Of a stretch of DNA of 64,000 bases, positions 33,491-45,604 are shown piece by piece (the first letter of the stretch is position 1; every line of letters starts with the position of its first letter). Below the pieces are notes generated by a model. The model did not search any database and was not told the DNA's origin. It saw nothing but the letters and a program-made list of their open reading frames with translations. Source of the stretch: Megaustenia siamemsis (Eukaryota; Mollusca; Gastropoda; Stylommatophora; Ariophantidae); contig JAVIAB010000047.1 in assembly GCA_032433765.1 (NCBI GenBank), forward strand, positions 18,388,011 through 18,452,010, given 5' to 3'. A program made the translations under genes and the position numbers.

Positions 33491-34270
33491 TAAGTGTTTT
33501 CAAACCCACAAGTGACACGATTTTCCCAAGAGTCTCAACCACGTGGCTGCAACTTCAGCTGAATTCACACGATACTTCCCAATCCACGATGTCGACCTCG
33601 AAGGTGGAAAGAAACATGGATAAGGGACTGTAGTAGCGGATATCAGCGGGCCAGAAGCCCATAAAATGATCCACTCAACCTTGATGTGTATATTGATGAG
33701 GCCAGTCGGCCTCGGAACCAGCGTCGAGGCCACGCTATACCGCTTTGCAAACCCCCGTAAGTTGTTTTTTTTTACATTATTGGCAGCAGCCCACCTAACC
33801 CACTATAAAAAAAAATATATGACAAAGAACTCCACCTGAAATCTCCACAAATCTCCATAAAGTTGCAACATATAGAGAAAGAGCATAGCACTGGGCACAT
33901 AAATTGGCTGCCGCTATCATTGCCACATAAAACAGTGGAAACCCCAGGACTTGCACAGAGGCGTTGACCGGCAGAAAACACCGTCAGCTCAGACAATAAA
34001 TGAGTCGCCTGAGCATAAGATTCAGGCACGTGGAGCACCAGACACAGACAGTGAAGGCTGCCGCTACTCATGGCCTGTTGATTGACACATATTGCTCCCA
34101 TCTTCAGCATGGATAAAAGTAACATCGCCACAGAAAAAGAGAGAGGTGCAAAAGAACAGAACACATTAATTAGATTTTATATTATTCATTAGACATATAC
34201 ATACAGACTTAACCATATATAAACCATATACATTTACAATTCAGAATGTTTAATTTCAGTAAATTTGTTG
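33491..34270. other. Unidentified; possible decayed ORF1 of LINE-C
   Basis: Lies directly upstream of a LINE-C endonuclease start, where an ORF1 would be expected. The plus strand has scattered coding-like stretches but no recognisable RNA-binding domain. Confidence 0.3.
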
Positions 34271-34273
34271 ACC

Positions 34274-34670
34274 ATGGCTAACATTAAGATTGTATCCATC
34301 AACATTAGGGGCCTAAGGGCCAAAACACAGCATATAATTTTACTAATACACCAGTACAAACCAGACTTCATTTTACTGTAAGAAACGAACATACACACAG
34401 ACTACTACGCACAACAAATAACTACACAGTTATGCCTAAAACATTCCTGTTTCAGCTTGGCGGTCCAAACCTTAGGGTCCGGTGTCGCTATACTCCAGAC
34501 CTTCGACAAGTGGATTCTTGGGAAGATGTGCAGGTACAGTGATGGCAGAACAGTCATAGTGCAAGCTAAAGACGACTGACACACACATACACGATAGTTA
34601 ACATTCATGCACCACCTCACCAACGAGATCAGCCCCATTTCTACGAACACCTAGTGAATCGACAGACAAA
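34274..34670 (+). pseudogene. LINE-C endonuclease N-terminal fragment
   Basis: An ATG in good context (ACCATGG) opens MANIKIVSINIRGLRAK, the usual start of an APE-type endonuclease in L1/Tx1-like LINEs (catalytic Asn in SINIRG). A TAA at 34379-34381 stands exactly before ETN, where the family has Gln-Glu-Thr with a catalytic Glu. Further blocks include VNIHAPPHQRDQ (about 34598-34633) in another frame. It is followed by unrelated sequence. Confidence 0.8.
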
Positions 34671-34689
34671 TACGCAGGACAAGACATTA

Positions 34690-35270
34690 TTCTCTATTAA
34701 TGACATCCACATGTGGTTTGAGAATAAGTCTCTGATACAATCAACAAGTTCTAAATTCTCTTATAAATGTGACATTACTATAGCGTTGCTTGATCGAGTT
34801 TATCGGCGATGATTATCATAAGTAACTACGTGATCGTATTAATGTTCGTCAATATATGCATATAATACTAACTTGAGAACTTTCTAAATCCAAAATGTTT
34901 GTAACAAAATCTCTAGATGACTGTTATAAACTACCTGACTCTTAATTCTATCTTCTGCCTTGAGGCAGGTATCTAATCTCTGCTCTCGTCTAACACTTAT
35001 GTCTTTTTTTTTTAAATAAATCTTTATTGTATCTTTAAATTCCATATTACAGTGCATGATAACATTCATGAAAAACAAAATGGAATAGCATCTCTCACAT
35101 TCCATACATAACATTTCAAAGAAGAAAGAACATTTAGTATTTATCTCTTTCGTTCACATACTTTCATGCTCAGGAGTAAAACTTGTTTATTTTAGTTCCA
35201 CCCGCAACGTTTACAAAAATAATGTACATTTTGTGTTATTGTTTATCTCTTTCGTTCATATACGTTCATT
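34690..35270. other. No feature recognised
   Basis: AT-rich; a T-run near 35005. No supportable gene. Confidence 0.4.
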
Positions 35271-35279
35271 CACAACAAT

Positions 35280-36915
35280 TAACTTGTTTATTTTAAGATG
35301 GACATTGTTCTTTGTTTAAAAATGTGTAGGAAACGATAGGAAGTAAAATTCTGACATTCGTACATAGCCTCATTCCTAGCAGGTCCATATTATATGTTTG
35401 TATTCTGATAGCAGTATAAGTAATTTTGTAAAGATATCTTGTGTTGGGAGCCGCGAAAGCTCAGTGTTTAGTGAACTGGACTACCACGGACAAGGGGTAG
35501 GGTTCGATCCCAATCGACGGCTTCCGGGTTCACCCAGCCTTAAATGGGTACCTGATTTTTTTCTGGGAAAGTAAAGCAGCACGGGCGTAATACTGACCAC
35601 ACTACCCCAAAAATCATGTGCTGAAGGTCTGTAAAATATAGGGTCACTAACACCATATTTCCCCCTATACGCCACTTGGCGTGACGGGGGTACTTTTACT
35701 CTTTTTTTACTATCTTGTGTTGGTGTTTTTGGCAGTGTGTTAAGCATAATAGATCTGTATGTGTCGACTTTTTGTATTGTGTGTAATTTTAGTATCTGTT
35801 GCAGTGCCCTTATCACCGGTATGATTGTACTGCATCTATATAATAGGTGCTCTTCTGTTTCTTGAATGTTTTGTCTGCGGAGGGGGCATTGGTGTGTCCG
35901 TCTTAATCTGTGGGTTGGTCTCGCTGTGGTGGGTGTCATGTTATATATGAGTCTGTACGTGACCTCCCTTGCTTTGGGGGCAATGTTTTGGATTGTTGAG
36001 GTTTGAGAAAGTGCTGGTGTAGTCTGTGAGAAAGTACTTTTAGCCTCTCTTGATTCTGTGATGTAGTGGAGGTGCCTGTTGTTTAATTAGGTGTTTGTAG
36101 ATGTTGTTTGTCCCTTGGTGTAGTAAACTGTCATGTCCTTGGATGGCCTGTAGACGTGCTTGGTAATATGTGGGTGTGGTGCCGAAATGGTGAGGCAAAG
36201 TATTATGTTTTCTGAATCTGGTTAATCTCAACCCCAAGTAGTAGGGTGTAAAATGTGGTTGTCTGGTTGTTTGATGATGCGACTTATGTGATTTATTCTG
36301 AGAGCTTTTATTTTTGTGTGTATGTCCTGTAGTGAGATTAATCCATGTCTTTTGTGCTCTATCAGTGGTTTTTGTCTTATGCTGTGTATTGTGTGGTCAA
36401 ATACAAAGGTTTTTAATCAGTTTGTTTATCTCTTTGATTGTTGATTGCGGTGGGTCGAAGACTGTGGCTATGTAAATCAATTTGGGGATGATGTATGTCT
36501 TGACTATGATGCTCCGGTCAAAAACTGTTGATGTTTTGTATTTGTATCTCTGTAGCATGTCTGTTATTTTTGTGACTAGGTTCTGCCATGTTGGTTTGTG
36601 TGTTTTATTTGAGTTGCATGGATATGTTATCCCGTATAGTTTTAAGTTGGTGATCGGTGTTAGAGCTGAGGGAAAGACTTCTTTGTTCTTCCACCTGCCT
36701 ATACCCATAATAAAAGAGTACTGTATGTTTATTTGTGCCCCGCTGCCCTGCCCAAACTCTGTGAATGTGCTGAGGATGTTGTCTATTGATCTAGTGGTTG
36801 ATGGAAAGAAAACAGTGTCATCAGCGTAGGCTAACAGCCTCTGTTCTCCTTTCTCTGGTATGAGTGTGCCTGTTATGGAGTTGTCTTGTCTAATGCTTTC
36901 TAAGAGTGGATCTGT
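35280..36915 (-). pseudogene. LINE-C RT second half and C-terminus (L1/Tx1-like)
   Basis: From 36915 downward on the minus strand: PLLESIRQD, LLAYADDTVFFPS (RT active site, near 36815-36835), MGIGRWKNKE, PTWQNLVTKITDMLQRYKYK, SIIVKTYIIPKLIYIATVFD, then the C-terminal DYTSTF-region and PLRRQNIQETEEHLLYRC (zinc-knuckle-like). Interrupted by stops and by a SINE at 35448-35710. Its 5' end faces that of a second copy starting at 36915. Confidence 0.85.
35448..35710 (+). mobile_element. SINE family 2, full-length, 13-bp target duplication
   Basis: Flanked by TATCTTGTGTTGG at 35435-35447 and 35711-35723. The head reads GAGCCGCGAAAGCTCAGTG with the B box GGTTCGATCCC at about 35503-35513. The 3' end is GACGGGGGTACTTTTAC plus a T-run. 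It splits the 3' end of a LINE-C copy, so it is younger than that copy. Confidence 0.93.
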
Positions 36916-38170
36916 AGTCAGTACGTCTTCACACTGACCCGATCAGTGAGACAATGATGCTCCCTGTCACCACCACTCAACGTCCTAGCCATTGAGCCTC
37001 TGCTGGAGAAAATCCGACAAAACGACACCATCAGAGGCACTTTCACACCAGGTGATGGCGAAAAGAAATTGATACTGTACGCCGATGACACAATTTTCTT
37101 CCCAAGGAACACCGAATCAATATGCCACATCATCAAAACGTTCATGGAATTCGGAACCTGATGCGGATCCAACATCAACGTACAAAAATCATCCATCATG
37201 GGAATTGGCAGGTGGAAGAACAAGGTGGATCTCCACCGAGAAATGACCCCGGTCAACGTCACGAAAGTGTACAGCATCATCTTCCATCAGCACCCTGGAA
37301 TACGCAAACCCACATGGCGGATTCTAATCGCACACATCGCCATTACACTCCAACGATACAAACACAAAACGGCGACCATCTTCGGAAGAAGTGTTATAGT
37401 AAACACGTATATCATTCCTAAACTAATCTACACGACCATAGTTTTTGATCCACCCCTTGACGTCATTAAGGAAATCAACAAACAAATTCGAAAATTCGTC
37501 TTCCAGAACACAATTCACAAGATACAACACAAAACGTTCATTGAAGACAAACAGGAAGGAGGTACTGTACTTCAGGACATCGCTATAAAAGTCAAAGCCC
37601 TCAGGATCAGCCATGTGGGTCGCATCATCCACCTTCCGGAACTCTATACTTTCACCCATTATACATGGACCTAAGATTATTAAAATAAAAATAAAAAAAA
37701 ACTATGTAACGACACACCGCATCACTTCAGGACAATACCGTCTTTATACAAGATCTGCGTCCAACCCTTGTAGCAAGCGACCGCTTGATGCATCACAAAA
37801 CACGAGACATCTACAAGCAGCTCGTCAAGCAGCAGGAACCTTCACTCCAAAGTAAAATCAAATGGAGTTACACCTACTTAACACTACAAAACTTAGAACT
37901 TCAAAACCACTTTTCAAACCTGCATCAAACGGACATCAAGCCAAGAGCCAAAGAGGTCACCTACAGGCTGATTTATAGCATGACACCAGTACAACCACAC
38001 GTAGACCGCTGCCAGCTGTGCACCGAAGACCCACGAGAAAACCGAAGAACACACCTTCTGTAGATGCCCGACAGTAGGACCAATAATAACAGCATTACAA
38101 CACATAATAGAAGCTCAAACAAATCAGACAACAGACATGTCAAAGCATTCATGATCAACGCTATACCTAC
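36915..38170 (+). pseudogene. LINE-C RT second half, head-to-head copy
   Basis: Starts near the same RT position as its minus-strand neighbour and runs the other way: EPLLEKIRQND, LILYADDTIFFPR (active site, about 37072-37110), MGIGRWKNKVDLHREMTP, SVIVNTYIIPKLIYTTIVFD, TRDIYKQLVKQQEPSLQSKI, VTYRLIYSMTPV and CQLCTED. Three frames are needed to read it. The 5' edge near 36915 lies close to that of the 35280-36915 copy, so the pair forms a diverged palindrome. Confidence 0.85.
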
Positions 38171-38570
38171 AACAACAACAATAAAGATTCACACTTAATT
38201 AATTCTACTGTTAGACTACTATAGATACTTGAGTGGACTAGCCGTATTGGGGGAAATATGAGAATAAGCGTTTTAATTCTCGAACTTTCTTGTACATTTA
38301 CAAAAATAGGAAATGTTCATTATAAAGTAGTGTATTTTATAAGTATTAATTTTTGTCCCATTGTTAGATTATTTTACATTGTAATTTTAAGGTTAATAAA
38401 ATTTAACCTTATGTATGTATTCTATAAGTATTTCATTTACTCCGTAAGTATTGGATACATTGTGCTTTAGTATTATATTTTAACGGAATGAAAATCAATG
38501 TCCATTGTAGCTTTTAAGTAATTTAATTAATATTACTAACAATAGGTAACACTAGATTAGAAAATGTTAG
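38171..38570. other. No feature recognised
   Basis: AT-rich spacer. Confidence 0.45.
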
Positions 38571-38574
38571 GGGA

Positions 38575-39798
38575 CTAACATTAGAGAAAATAAAGGCAGT
38601 GCCCAGGGAATCCACGATAATACATGAGTTTAAAGAAAATCACACTAGGGATCATACACGGCATAGCGCACATCACGAGCATGTTTTTTTTCAAGGTCTC
38701 CTGTTGCTGATTCCTTGTAGTGCAGGAGGAAAAGAACAAATCACTGAGTGGGAAAAAAATAAAATATTTACCTAGACGCAGATAAGAAAGCAGAGAAGGT
38801 GCCTCATAAGTATAAAAAAATAATCATTGTTAAGATTCCAAAAAAAGGGCAATCTCAGATTGTAACAACTGGAGAGGCGTGACACTTTTGTCAGTTGCCT
38901 CAAAGTTATTCTGCAAAATCATCCTGAATAGAATAAAGGATTCAATAGATACAGTAATGCGTGAAAAAACAGACTGGGTTTAGAAAAGGGAGAAGCTGCC
39001 TTGACCACATTTTTACTCTACGACTTATATTGGAGGAACACATTGAAAAGCAAAAACCTTTTGTACTTAACTTCATCGACTTAAAAAAAAAGCATCCGAC
39101 AGTATTCATAGAGATTCTTTGTGGAAAATTCTGAAGCAATATGGCTTGCCATAAAAAAATCTTAAATATTATTAAAGACATTTATGATGGCTACATTTGT
39201 GCAGTTCGAACAGAGGAAGGACTGAGCGAATGTTTCCCAATTGAAACTGGGGTTAAACAAGGGTGTATTTTATCGCCCTTGTTATTTGGAGTTGTTATGG
39301 ACTTCATACTTAAGAAATGCTGCACTGGTAATAAAGGCATCGAATGGATACAAGGAGACCAGTCGGACGACCTCGACTTTGCTGATGATATAGTCCTCAT
39401 CAGCTGTCAGATAAAGACGATGCAGGAAAGCACAAATGAACTATCCTCAATAGCCAGCAAAATTGGGCTTGAGATCAATCATGAAAAGACTAAGGTCATG
39501 AAAAACATAATTCCAACAGATGACATAATATAAATGGAAAACAACCCAGTGGAAGAGATCAATCACTTAATCTATCTTGGAAGTCACATCGATCGAGAAG
39601 AGGATACAAGTAAAAAATATTAGAATAAGAAAAGCTAAAGCAGCAATGTCTTTCAGAAGCGTTGAAAAGTTGTGGAAATCGAAACTCATCAGCACAAACA
39701 CAAAACTTAGACTATTAAAATCAAATGTACTATCTACCTTTACGTGTGCATGTGAGAGCTGGAAAACAAATAGAGATATAGAAACAATGTTGAACGCG
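38575..39798 (+). pseudogene. LINE-D reverse transcriptase (related to LINE-A)
   Basis: Plus-strand RT in several frames: IIIVKIPKKG near 38820, NWRGVTLLSVASKLF near 38870, QTGFRKGRSCLDHIF near 38970, then an open 130-codon frame (39141-39533) with TGVKQGCILSPLLFG and DDLDFADDIVLIS (FADD). NHLIYLGSHID and the KLWKSKLISTNTKLRLLKS blocks follow. An A-run near 39085 disrupts the first catalytic Asp region. The 3' end is cut off at a minus-strand LINE-C copy near 39800. Confidence 0.85.
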
Positions 39799-39799
39799 A

Positions 39800-41370
39800 T
39801 GCTTCTACCAAAAATTGTGGATGTTTTATATTTGTATCTCTGCAGCATGTCTGTTGTCTTTGTGACTAGGTTCTTTGTTCCGTACAACTTAATGTTAGTG
39901 ACAGGTGTTAGAGCAGAGGGAAAGTCCACTTTGTTCTTCCACCTGCCTATGCCCATGATGAATGATTTATGTATGTTTATCTGTGCCCCGCTGCCTTTCA
40001 CAAATTGTGTAAATGTATTGAGGATGTTGTCTATTGATGTACATGTTTGATGGAAAGAAGACAGTATCGTCAGCGAAAGCTAACAATTTCTGTTCTCCTT
40101 TTCCTGGTGTGAATGTGCCCTTTATGGAACTGTCTTGTCTGATGCTCTCTAGTAGCGGTTCTATGGTCAGAGCGTAAACTAGAGGAGAGAGGGAACACCC
40201 CTGTCGAACCGATTTGGTTAGCCTGAAGGTCTCTGTGAACGAATGGTTCACTATGACTTTACATTCGGTTCTAGAATAAAGAATATGTATCCACTGTCTG
40301 AAGCTTCTTCAAATGTTGCAGTTCAGTAATGTCTTGTAGAGGTAGGAATGAGCTTCTCTGTCAAAGGATTTTTCTTGGTCGAGAGATAGGATGGAAGACT
40401 GGCTGTCTTTGTCATGAGTGTACGTTATGATGTCTCGTATAAAATGTGTGTGTGTTGGTGGATGTTTCTGCCCTGTACACTGCACTGTTGATCTTTGTGA
40501 ATGAGTGTTGCCATGAAAGGTTTGAGTTTGTTTGTTAGTGTTTTTGTTAGAATCTTGTCTGTGTTAAGTAGTGAAATGGGTCTGCAATTTTTAAGAAATG
40601 ATTTGTCTGTGTTGTCTTTGCGGAGTAATGTTATGTAAGACATGTTTAGGCTTGGAGGAAGTTGTTTCTTTGTGAGTGAGTCCGTGTACATTTTGAGAAG
40701 AAGAGGGCCTAAGTGAGGGAAGAAATGTTTGAAGAATTATGTTATGAGACCGTCAGGTCCCGGAGATTTGTTCTTTTACATTGCTTATACTGCGTTTGTT
40801 ATGTCAGCTAGTGTGAGTTCTTCAAGTTTTCCCTGTCAGCGTCTGGTAGTTTCCTTGTGTAATGCTTGAATTTGTCTTTGTTTTTTTTTAATTGTGTGTT
40901 ACTTTCCGTAAAGAAGTTCTTGTAGTAGTTTTCGAATGTTTTCGTTATATTTGAAGTGTCAGTCTGTGTGTTGCCGTCTACGTCTTATATTTTCTCTATT
41001 TGTTTTTTTCCTTGTATGCTCTGTTCTATTGCCATGTACTGTTTTCTTGGAATTTCCTGTGTGATTGTCTTTAAGCCTGTGTGAAGCAGTGCTCCGTGAA
41101 ATTTGTTATGTCTGTGCTGTTCCAACTCTTCTAGTGTGGGGATATTGGGTGCATGTCTGTCTATTTCCTTTGTTAATTTGATGGCGTCTTCTAGAAATTG
41201 CTCTAGTCTTAGCCTGTCTTTGTTTATCCGTAGTGTAGTAAGAATTTGTGTTCTTTCCCATATAATGTTTTTGAGGAGTTGCTGTATATCATCTGTATCT
41301 TTGTCGTCAGTCTATAACTGGATAATTTGTTTATCTTATACTATTCATCATAGAGTGCCTCAAGTGTGAC
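39800..41370 (-). pseudogene. LINE-C RT first half (L1/Tx1-like)
   Basis: The minus strand, from 41370 downward, reads a Lys-rich linker, then NKSPGPDGLIT near 40760, PPSLNMSYITLLRK and NCRPISLLNTDKILTKTL (40425-40691), then SVRQGCSLSPLVYALTIEPLL and LLAFADDTVFFPS (39967-40251; FADD), then MGIGRWKNKVDFPSALTP. Frameshifted. The NCRPISLLNTDKI block is characteristic of the L1/Tx1 group. Confidence 0.85.
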
Positions 41371-41939
41371 TCAAACTGTATTTTAGTCTACGTTCGCCTG
41401 ACGACTGTCCTACTTCTTCATCCACATTTAGACAACATTAATAAGTTGATGTAGAAACACGCTGTATTGTGGCTTGTGTCAAACTTTCAACTATTAAAAT
41501 GTTAGCGTCTTTTAGTCCAACTTGAGTAGGGGGAGGGTAGCTTATAGGACTAGGGAATAAAGGCCGCTTTTCCAATGCAGTCGACACGAGGTGCTTGAGT
41601 CTGACTTTTTATTTATGACGGATAGCAATGTGGCAACACGAGGTGTTGTCTGACTTTTTATGTATGACGGATAGCAATGCGGCAAAATTTGAGGGATGAA
41701 TAGATAGAGAGAAAAGATACCATATATTTTAAATTAACTTACTCATTATTTAATGAAAACCCATTTTATTCATGGAATCAGTTTAATAGAGGTCGAGGCA
41801 TCGCCCAAATCCGCTCCACCGCTAGTCCAAGCATTTCTCGCAGAGTAGGTAGACTGATTGTTCATGTAAAGTGTTGATTGTAAGTACATCTGCTTTTCCC
41901 ACCAAGCTATTCGGATCAACCAGATCCCTTCGCCATCTT
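41371..41939. other. No gene; a roughly 52-bp direct duplication
   Basis: A segment with TCTGACTTTTTATTTATGAC and GGATAGCAATGTGGCAACACG is repeated once between about 41583 and 41685. Otherwise nothing recognised. Confidence 0.6.
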
Positions 41940-43005
41940 TAGTCTCTTTAGTCTTTCAATAAATACATCAATGTCCCACCCATGCTCCTTAATCTTTCAT
42001 TATATACATCATTGTCCCAACCATTCTACTTAGTATTTCATTAGTAACATCATTGTACCACCCATTCTCCTTAGTCTTTCAATACACACATCATTGTCCC
42101 ACCCATTCTCCTTAGTCTTTTAATACATATATCATTGTCCAACCCACTCTCCTTAGTCTTTCAATACATACATCATTGTCCCACCAATTCTCCTTAGTTT
42201 TTAATACATGCATCATTGTCCCACCCATTCACCTTAGTCTTTTAATACATATATCATTGTCCCACCCATTCTCCTTAGTCTTTTAATACATACATCATTG
42301 TCCCACCAATTCTCCTTAGTCTTGTAATACATGCATCATTGTCCCACCAATTCTCCTTAGTCTTTTAATACATGCATCATTGTCCCACACATTCACCTTA
42401 GTCTTTAAATACATACATCATTGTCCCACCCATTCTCCTTAGTCTTTTAATACATACATCATTGTCCCACCAATTCTCCTTAGTCTTTTAATACATACAT
42501 CATTGTCCCACCAATTCTCCTTAGTCTTTCAATACATACATCATTGTCCCACCCATTCTCCTTAGTCTTTTAATACATACATCATTGTCCCACCAATTCT
42601 CCTTAGTCTTTTAATACATACATCATTGTCCCACCAATTCTCCTTAGTCTTTTAATACATACATCGTTGTCCCACCCATTCTCCTTAGTCTTTTAATACA
42701 TACATCATTGTCCCACCCATTCTCCTTAGTCTTTCAATACATACATCATTGTCCTTCATTCTCTTAGTCTTTTAATACATACATCATTGCCCCACCCATT
42801 CTCCTTAGTCTTTTAATACATACATCATTGTCCCACCTATTCTCCTTAGTCTGTCAATACATACATCATTGTCCTTCATTCTCCTTACTCTTTCAATACA
42901 TACATCATTGTCCTTCACTCTCCTTAACTCTTTCAATACATACATCATTGTCCTTCACTCTCCTTAACTCTTTCAATACATACATCATTGTCCCACCCAT
43001 TCTCC
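41940..43005. repeat. 41-bp minisatellite, about 25 units
   Basis: Units of the form CCTTAGTCTTTTAATACATA followed by CATCATTGTCCCACCCATTCT, with CCAATTCT and CTTCATTCT variants. Shorter variants at the right end (42860-42990). Confidence 0.95.
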
Positions 43006-43014
43006 TCCTCTTTT

Positions 43015-44219
43015 AAGGAACGAAGAACAAACTTGACGATGCCCTCTTTGTCCATAGTAAAGCCACACTCAGTATCAGAGCTACCAGCGAGCTTATCAGC
43101 TATTTCATTACCGAGTGTACCAGCGAGCCTATAAGCTATTTCATTACCGAGTGTACCAGCGAGCCTATAAGCTATTTCATTACCGAGTGTACCAGCGAGC
43201 CTATAAGCTATTTCATTACCGAGTGTACCAGCGAGCCTATAAGCTATTTCATTACCGAGTGTACTAGCGAGCTTATCATCTATTTCATTACCGAGTGTAC
43301 CAGCGAGCTTATCAGCTATTTCATTACCAAGTGTACCAGCGAGCTTATCATCTATTTCATTACCGAGTGCACCAGCGAGCTTACCAGCTATTTCATTACT
43401 GAGTTCACCAACGAGCTTATCAGCTATTTCATTACCGAGTGTACCAGCGAGCCTATAAGCTATTTCATTACCGAGTGTACCAGCGAGCCTATAAGCTATT
43501 TCATTACCGAGTGTACCAGCGAGCCTATAAGCTATTTCATTACCGAGTGTACCAGCGAGCCTATAAGCTATTTCATTACCGAGTGTACTAGCGAGCTTAT
43601 CATCTATTTCATTACCGAGTGTACCAGCGAGCTTATCAGCTATTTCATTACCAAGTGTACCAGTGAGCTTATCATCTATTTCATTACCGAGTGCACCAGC
43701 GAGCTTACCAGCTATTTCATTACTGAGTTCACCAGCGAGCTTATCAGCTATTTCATTACCGAGTTCACCAGCGAGCTTATCAGCTATTTCATTACCGAGT
43801 GCACCAGCGAGCGTACCAGCTATTTCATTACCGAGTGCACCAGCGAGCTTATCATTTATTTCATTACCGAGTGCACCAGCGAGCTTATCATCTATTTCAT
43901 TACCGAGTGCACCCGCGAGCTTATCAGCTATTTCATTATCGAGTGCACCAGCGAGCTTACCAGCTATTTCATTACCGAGTGCACCAACGAGCTTATCATC
44001 TATTTCATTACCGAGTGCACCAGCGAGCTTATAATCTATTTCATTACCGAGTGCACCAGCGAGCTTATCTATTTCATTACCGAGTACACCAGCGAGCTTA
44101 TCATCTATTTCATTACCGAGTACACCAGCGAGCTTATCATCTATTTCATTACCGAGTACACCAGCGAGCTTATCATCTATTTCATTATCGAGTACGCCAG
44201 CAAGACCGGGACAGTTCAC
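43015..44219 (-). repeat. 36-bp minisatellite with long open frame (12-aa repeat)
   Basis: About 33 units of 36 bp. The minus strand is open throughout and translates as repeats of LAGALGNEIDDK with variants (TLGNEIAYR, ELSNEIAGK). A nine-unit, 324-bp higher-order repeat is present: a GTACTAG variant at 43261 recurs at 43585. The frame begins right after an in-frame TGA with GTG, not ATG, and its last codons run into the 41-bp array (42945). One unit has a 3-bp deletion that keeps frame. There is no start codon, signal or splice site good enough to call a gene; a repeat whose unit is a multiple of three stays open easily. Confidence 0.85.
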
Positions 44220-44234
44220 TCAAGTTAACGTTCT

Positions 44235-44766
44235 ATCTGTAGAGCCATCCAAGCTACATCCATTCCTGCTGCAGACACTGTCTGTCAATCTTCTGTTGCA
44301 TACTTTGCATGTCAGTCATCAATACTGCGTGATCCACTTTCTGTATAACCAACCATGTTATCGCAGCTGTTGTTGCTGCTATCTCCATTCTCATGATGGA
44401 CACCGTAATGCTACACTTGCCAGATTCCCTAGCCACTTCTTTGCCATGTTGTTATGCACAAAACCTCAACCACTGCGTTGTTCGCATGATACAGAAGCAT
44501 CCGTGTAGACGATGAGATCCTGAGGTGAGAACACTTTTTTGATGAATTCTCTTATTACGACCTCGATAGCTCCGCAGGCCCCAGTTGCGACACTCCCTGC
44601 CGAGCTGAATTATTAATTTTGTTATCTTCTTTTTCTCCGTTGTTACTTCTGTCCAATCCTTTCCGAATTTAACACCATTCAAATTATATATTCTCCTTAT
44701 GGACTTCACCGATTCGACCATCCTGGATTTTCCCCTGTCGAGGCGCTTGTCCTTGGTCGCACGCAA
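44235..44766 (-). pseudogene. RNase H fragment of a retroelement
   Basis: Minus strand: LIVYTDASV (first catalytic Asp, about 44495-44520), then SIMRMEIAATTAAITWLV (Glu) and DHAVLMTDMQSMQQKID (Asp), ending at EWM as in the relative at 28372-28568. An in-frame TGA and a frameshift separate the first block from the others. Upstream (44560-44766) is low-confidence extension of the same element. Confidence 0.72.
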
Positions 44767-44819
44767 TTTGAATGCAAGGGATGATTTATTTTTTCTTTCC
44801 TTCCTTTCAAATAACTCGG

Positions 44820-45500
44820 GACCTGAGCAGAGATATGTCGCACTCTAATCCACGGTAAGTCAAGTAAGTACCTCATTGAACGCATAGATGTGTCTCTGGT
44901 GCGTCTTTGCTCATCTGTGAGTAGACCCAGGACCTGAGCAGAGCTATGTCTTACTCTAATCCACGGTAAGTCAAGTAAGTACCTCATTGAACGGATAGAT
45001 GTGCATGGTGCGTCTTTCCTCCTCTGTGAGTAGACCCAGGCCTCATTGAACGGATAGATGTGTCTCTGGTGCCTCTTTGCTCATCTGTAAGTAGACCCAG
45101 GCAACATTGAACGGATAGATGTGTCTCTGGTGCGTCTTTACTCCTCTGAGTAGACCCATGCCACATTGAACGGATAGATGTGTCTCTGGTGCGTCTTTAC
45201 TCCTCTGAGTAGACCCATGCCACATTGAACGGATAGATGTGTCTCTGGACGTCTTTGCTCACCTGTGAGTAGACCCAGGATCTGAGCAGAGCTATGTCTT
45301 ACTCTAATCCACGGTAAGTCAAGTAAGTACCTCATTGAACGGATAGATGTGTCTCTGGTGCGTCTTTGCTCCTCTGGGAGTAGACTCAGACCTCATTGAA
45401 CGGATAGATGTTTCTCTGGTGCGTCTTTGCTCCTCTGTGTGTAGACTCAGGCCTCATTGAACGGATAGATGTGTCTCTGGTGCGTCTTTGCTCCAGTGCC
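44820..45500. repeat. About 60-bp tandem repeat
   Basis: Around ten units containing CATTGAACGGATAGATGTGT and CTCTGGTGCGTCTTTGCTCC. Some units carry an extra insert with TCTAATCCACGGTAAGTCAA, which recurs at about 44855, 44960 and 45305 and creates a longer secondary period. Confidence 0.9.
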
Positions 45501-45604
45501 ACAGCTCTATCTTAGCCTCTACTGCCAGTTGTTGGAAACTATTGATGGCTTTTTTATTGTCTCGTGCAAGCTCCGTCATCCGACAAGGGTCACAAAGGTT
45601 CAAT

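Noticed and set aside
43663..44242. Plus-strand open frames of 123 and 147 codons
   Set aside because: Shadows of the 36-bp repeat; they cover only part of the array and overlap each other.
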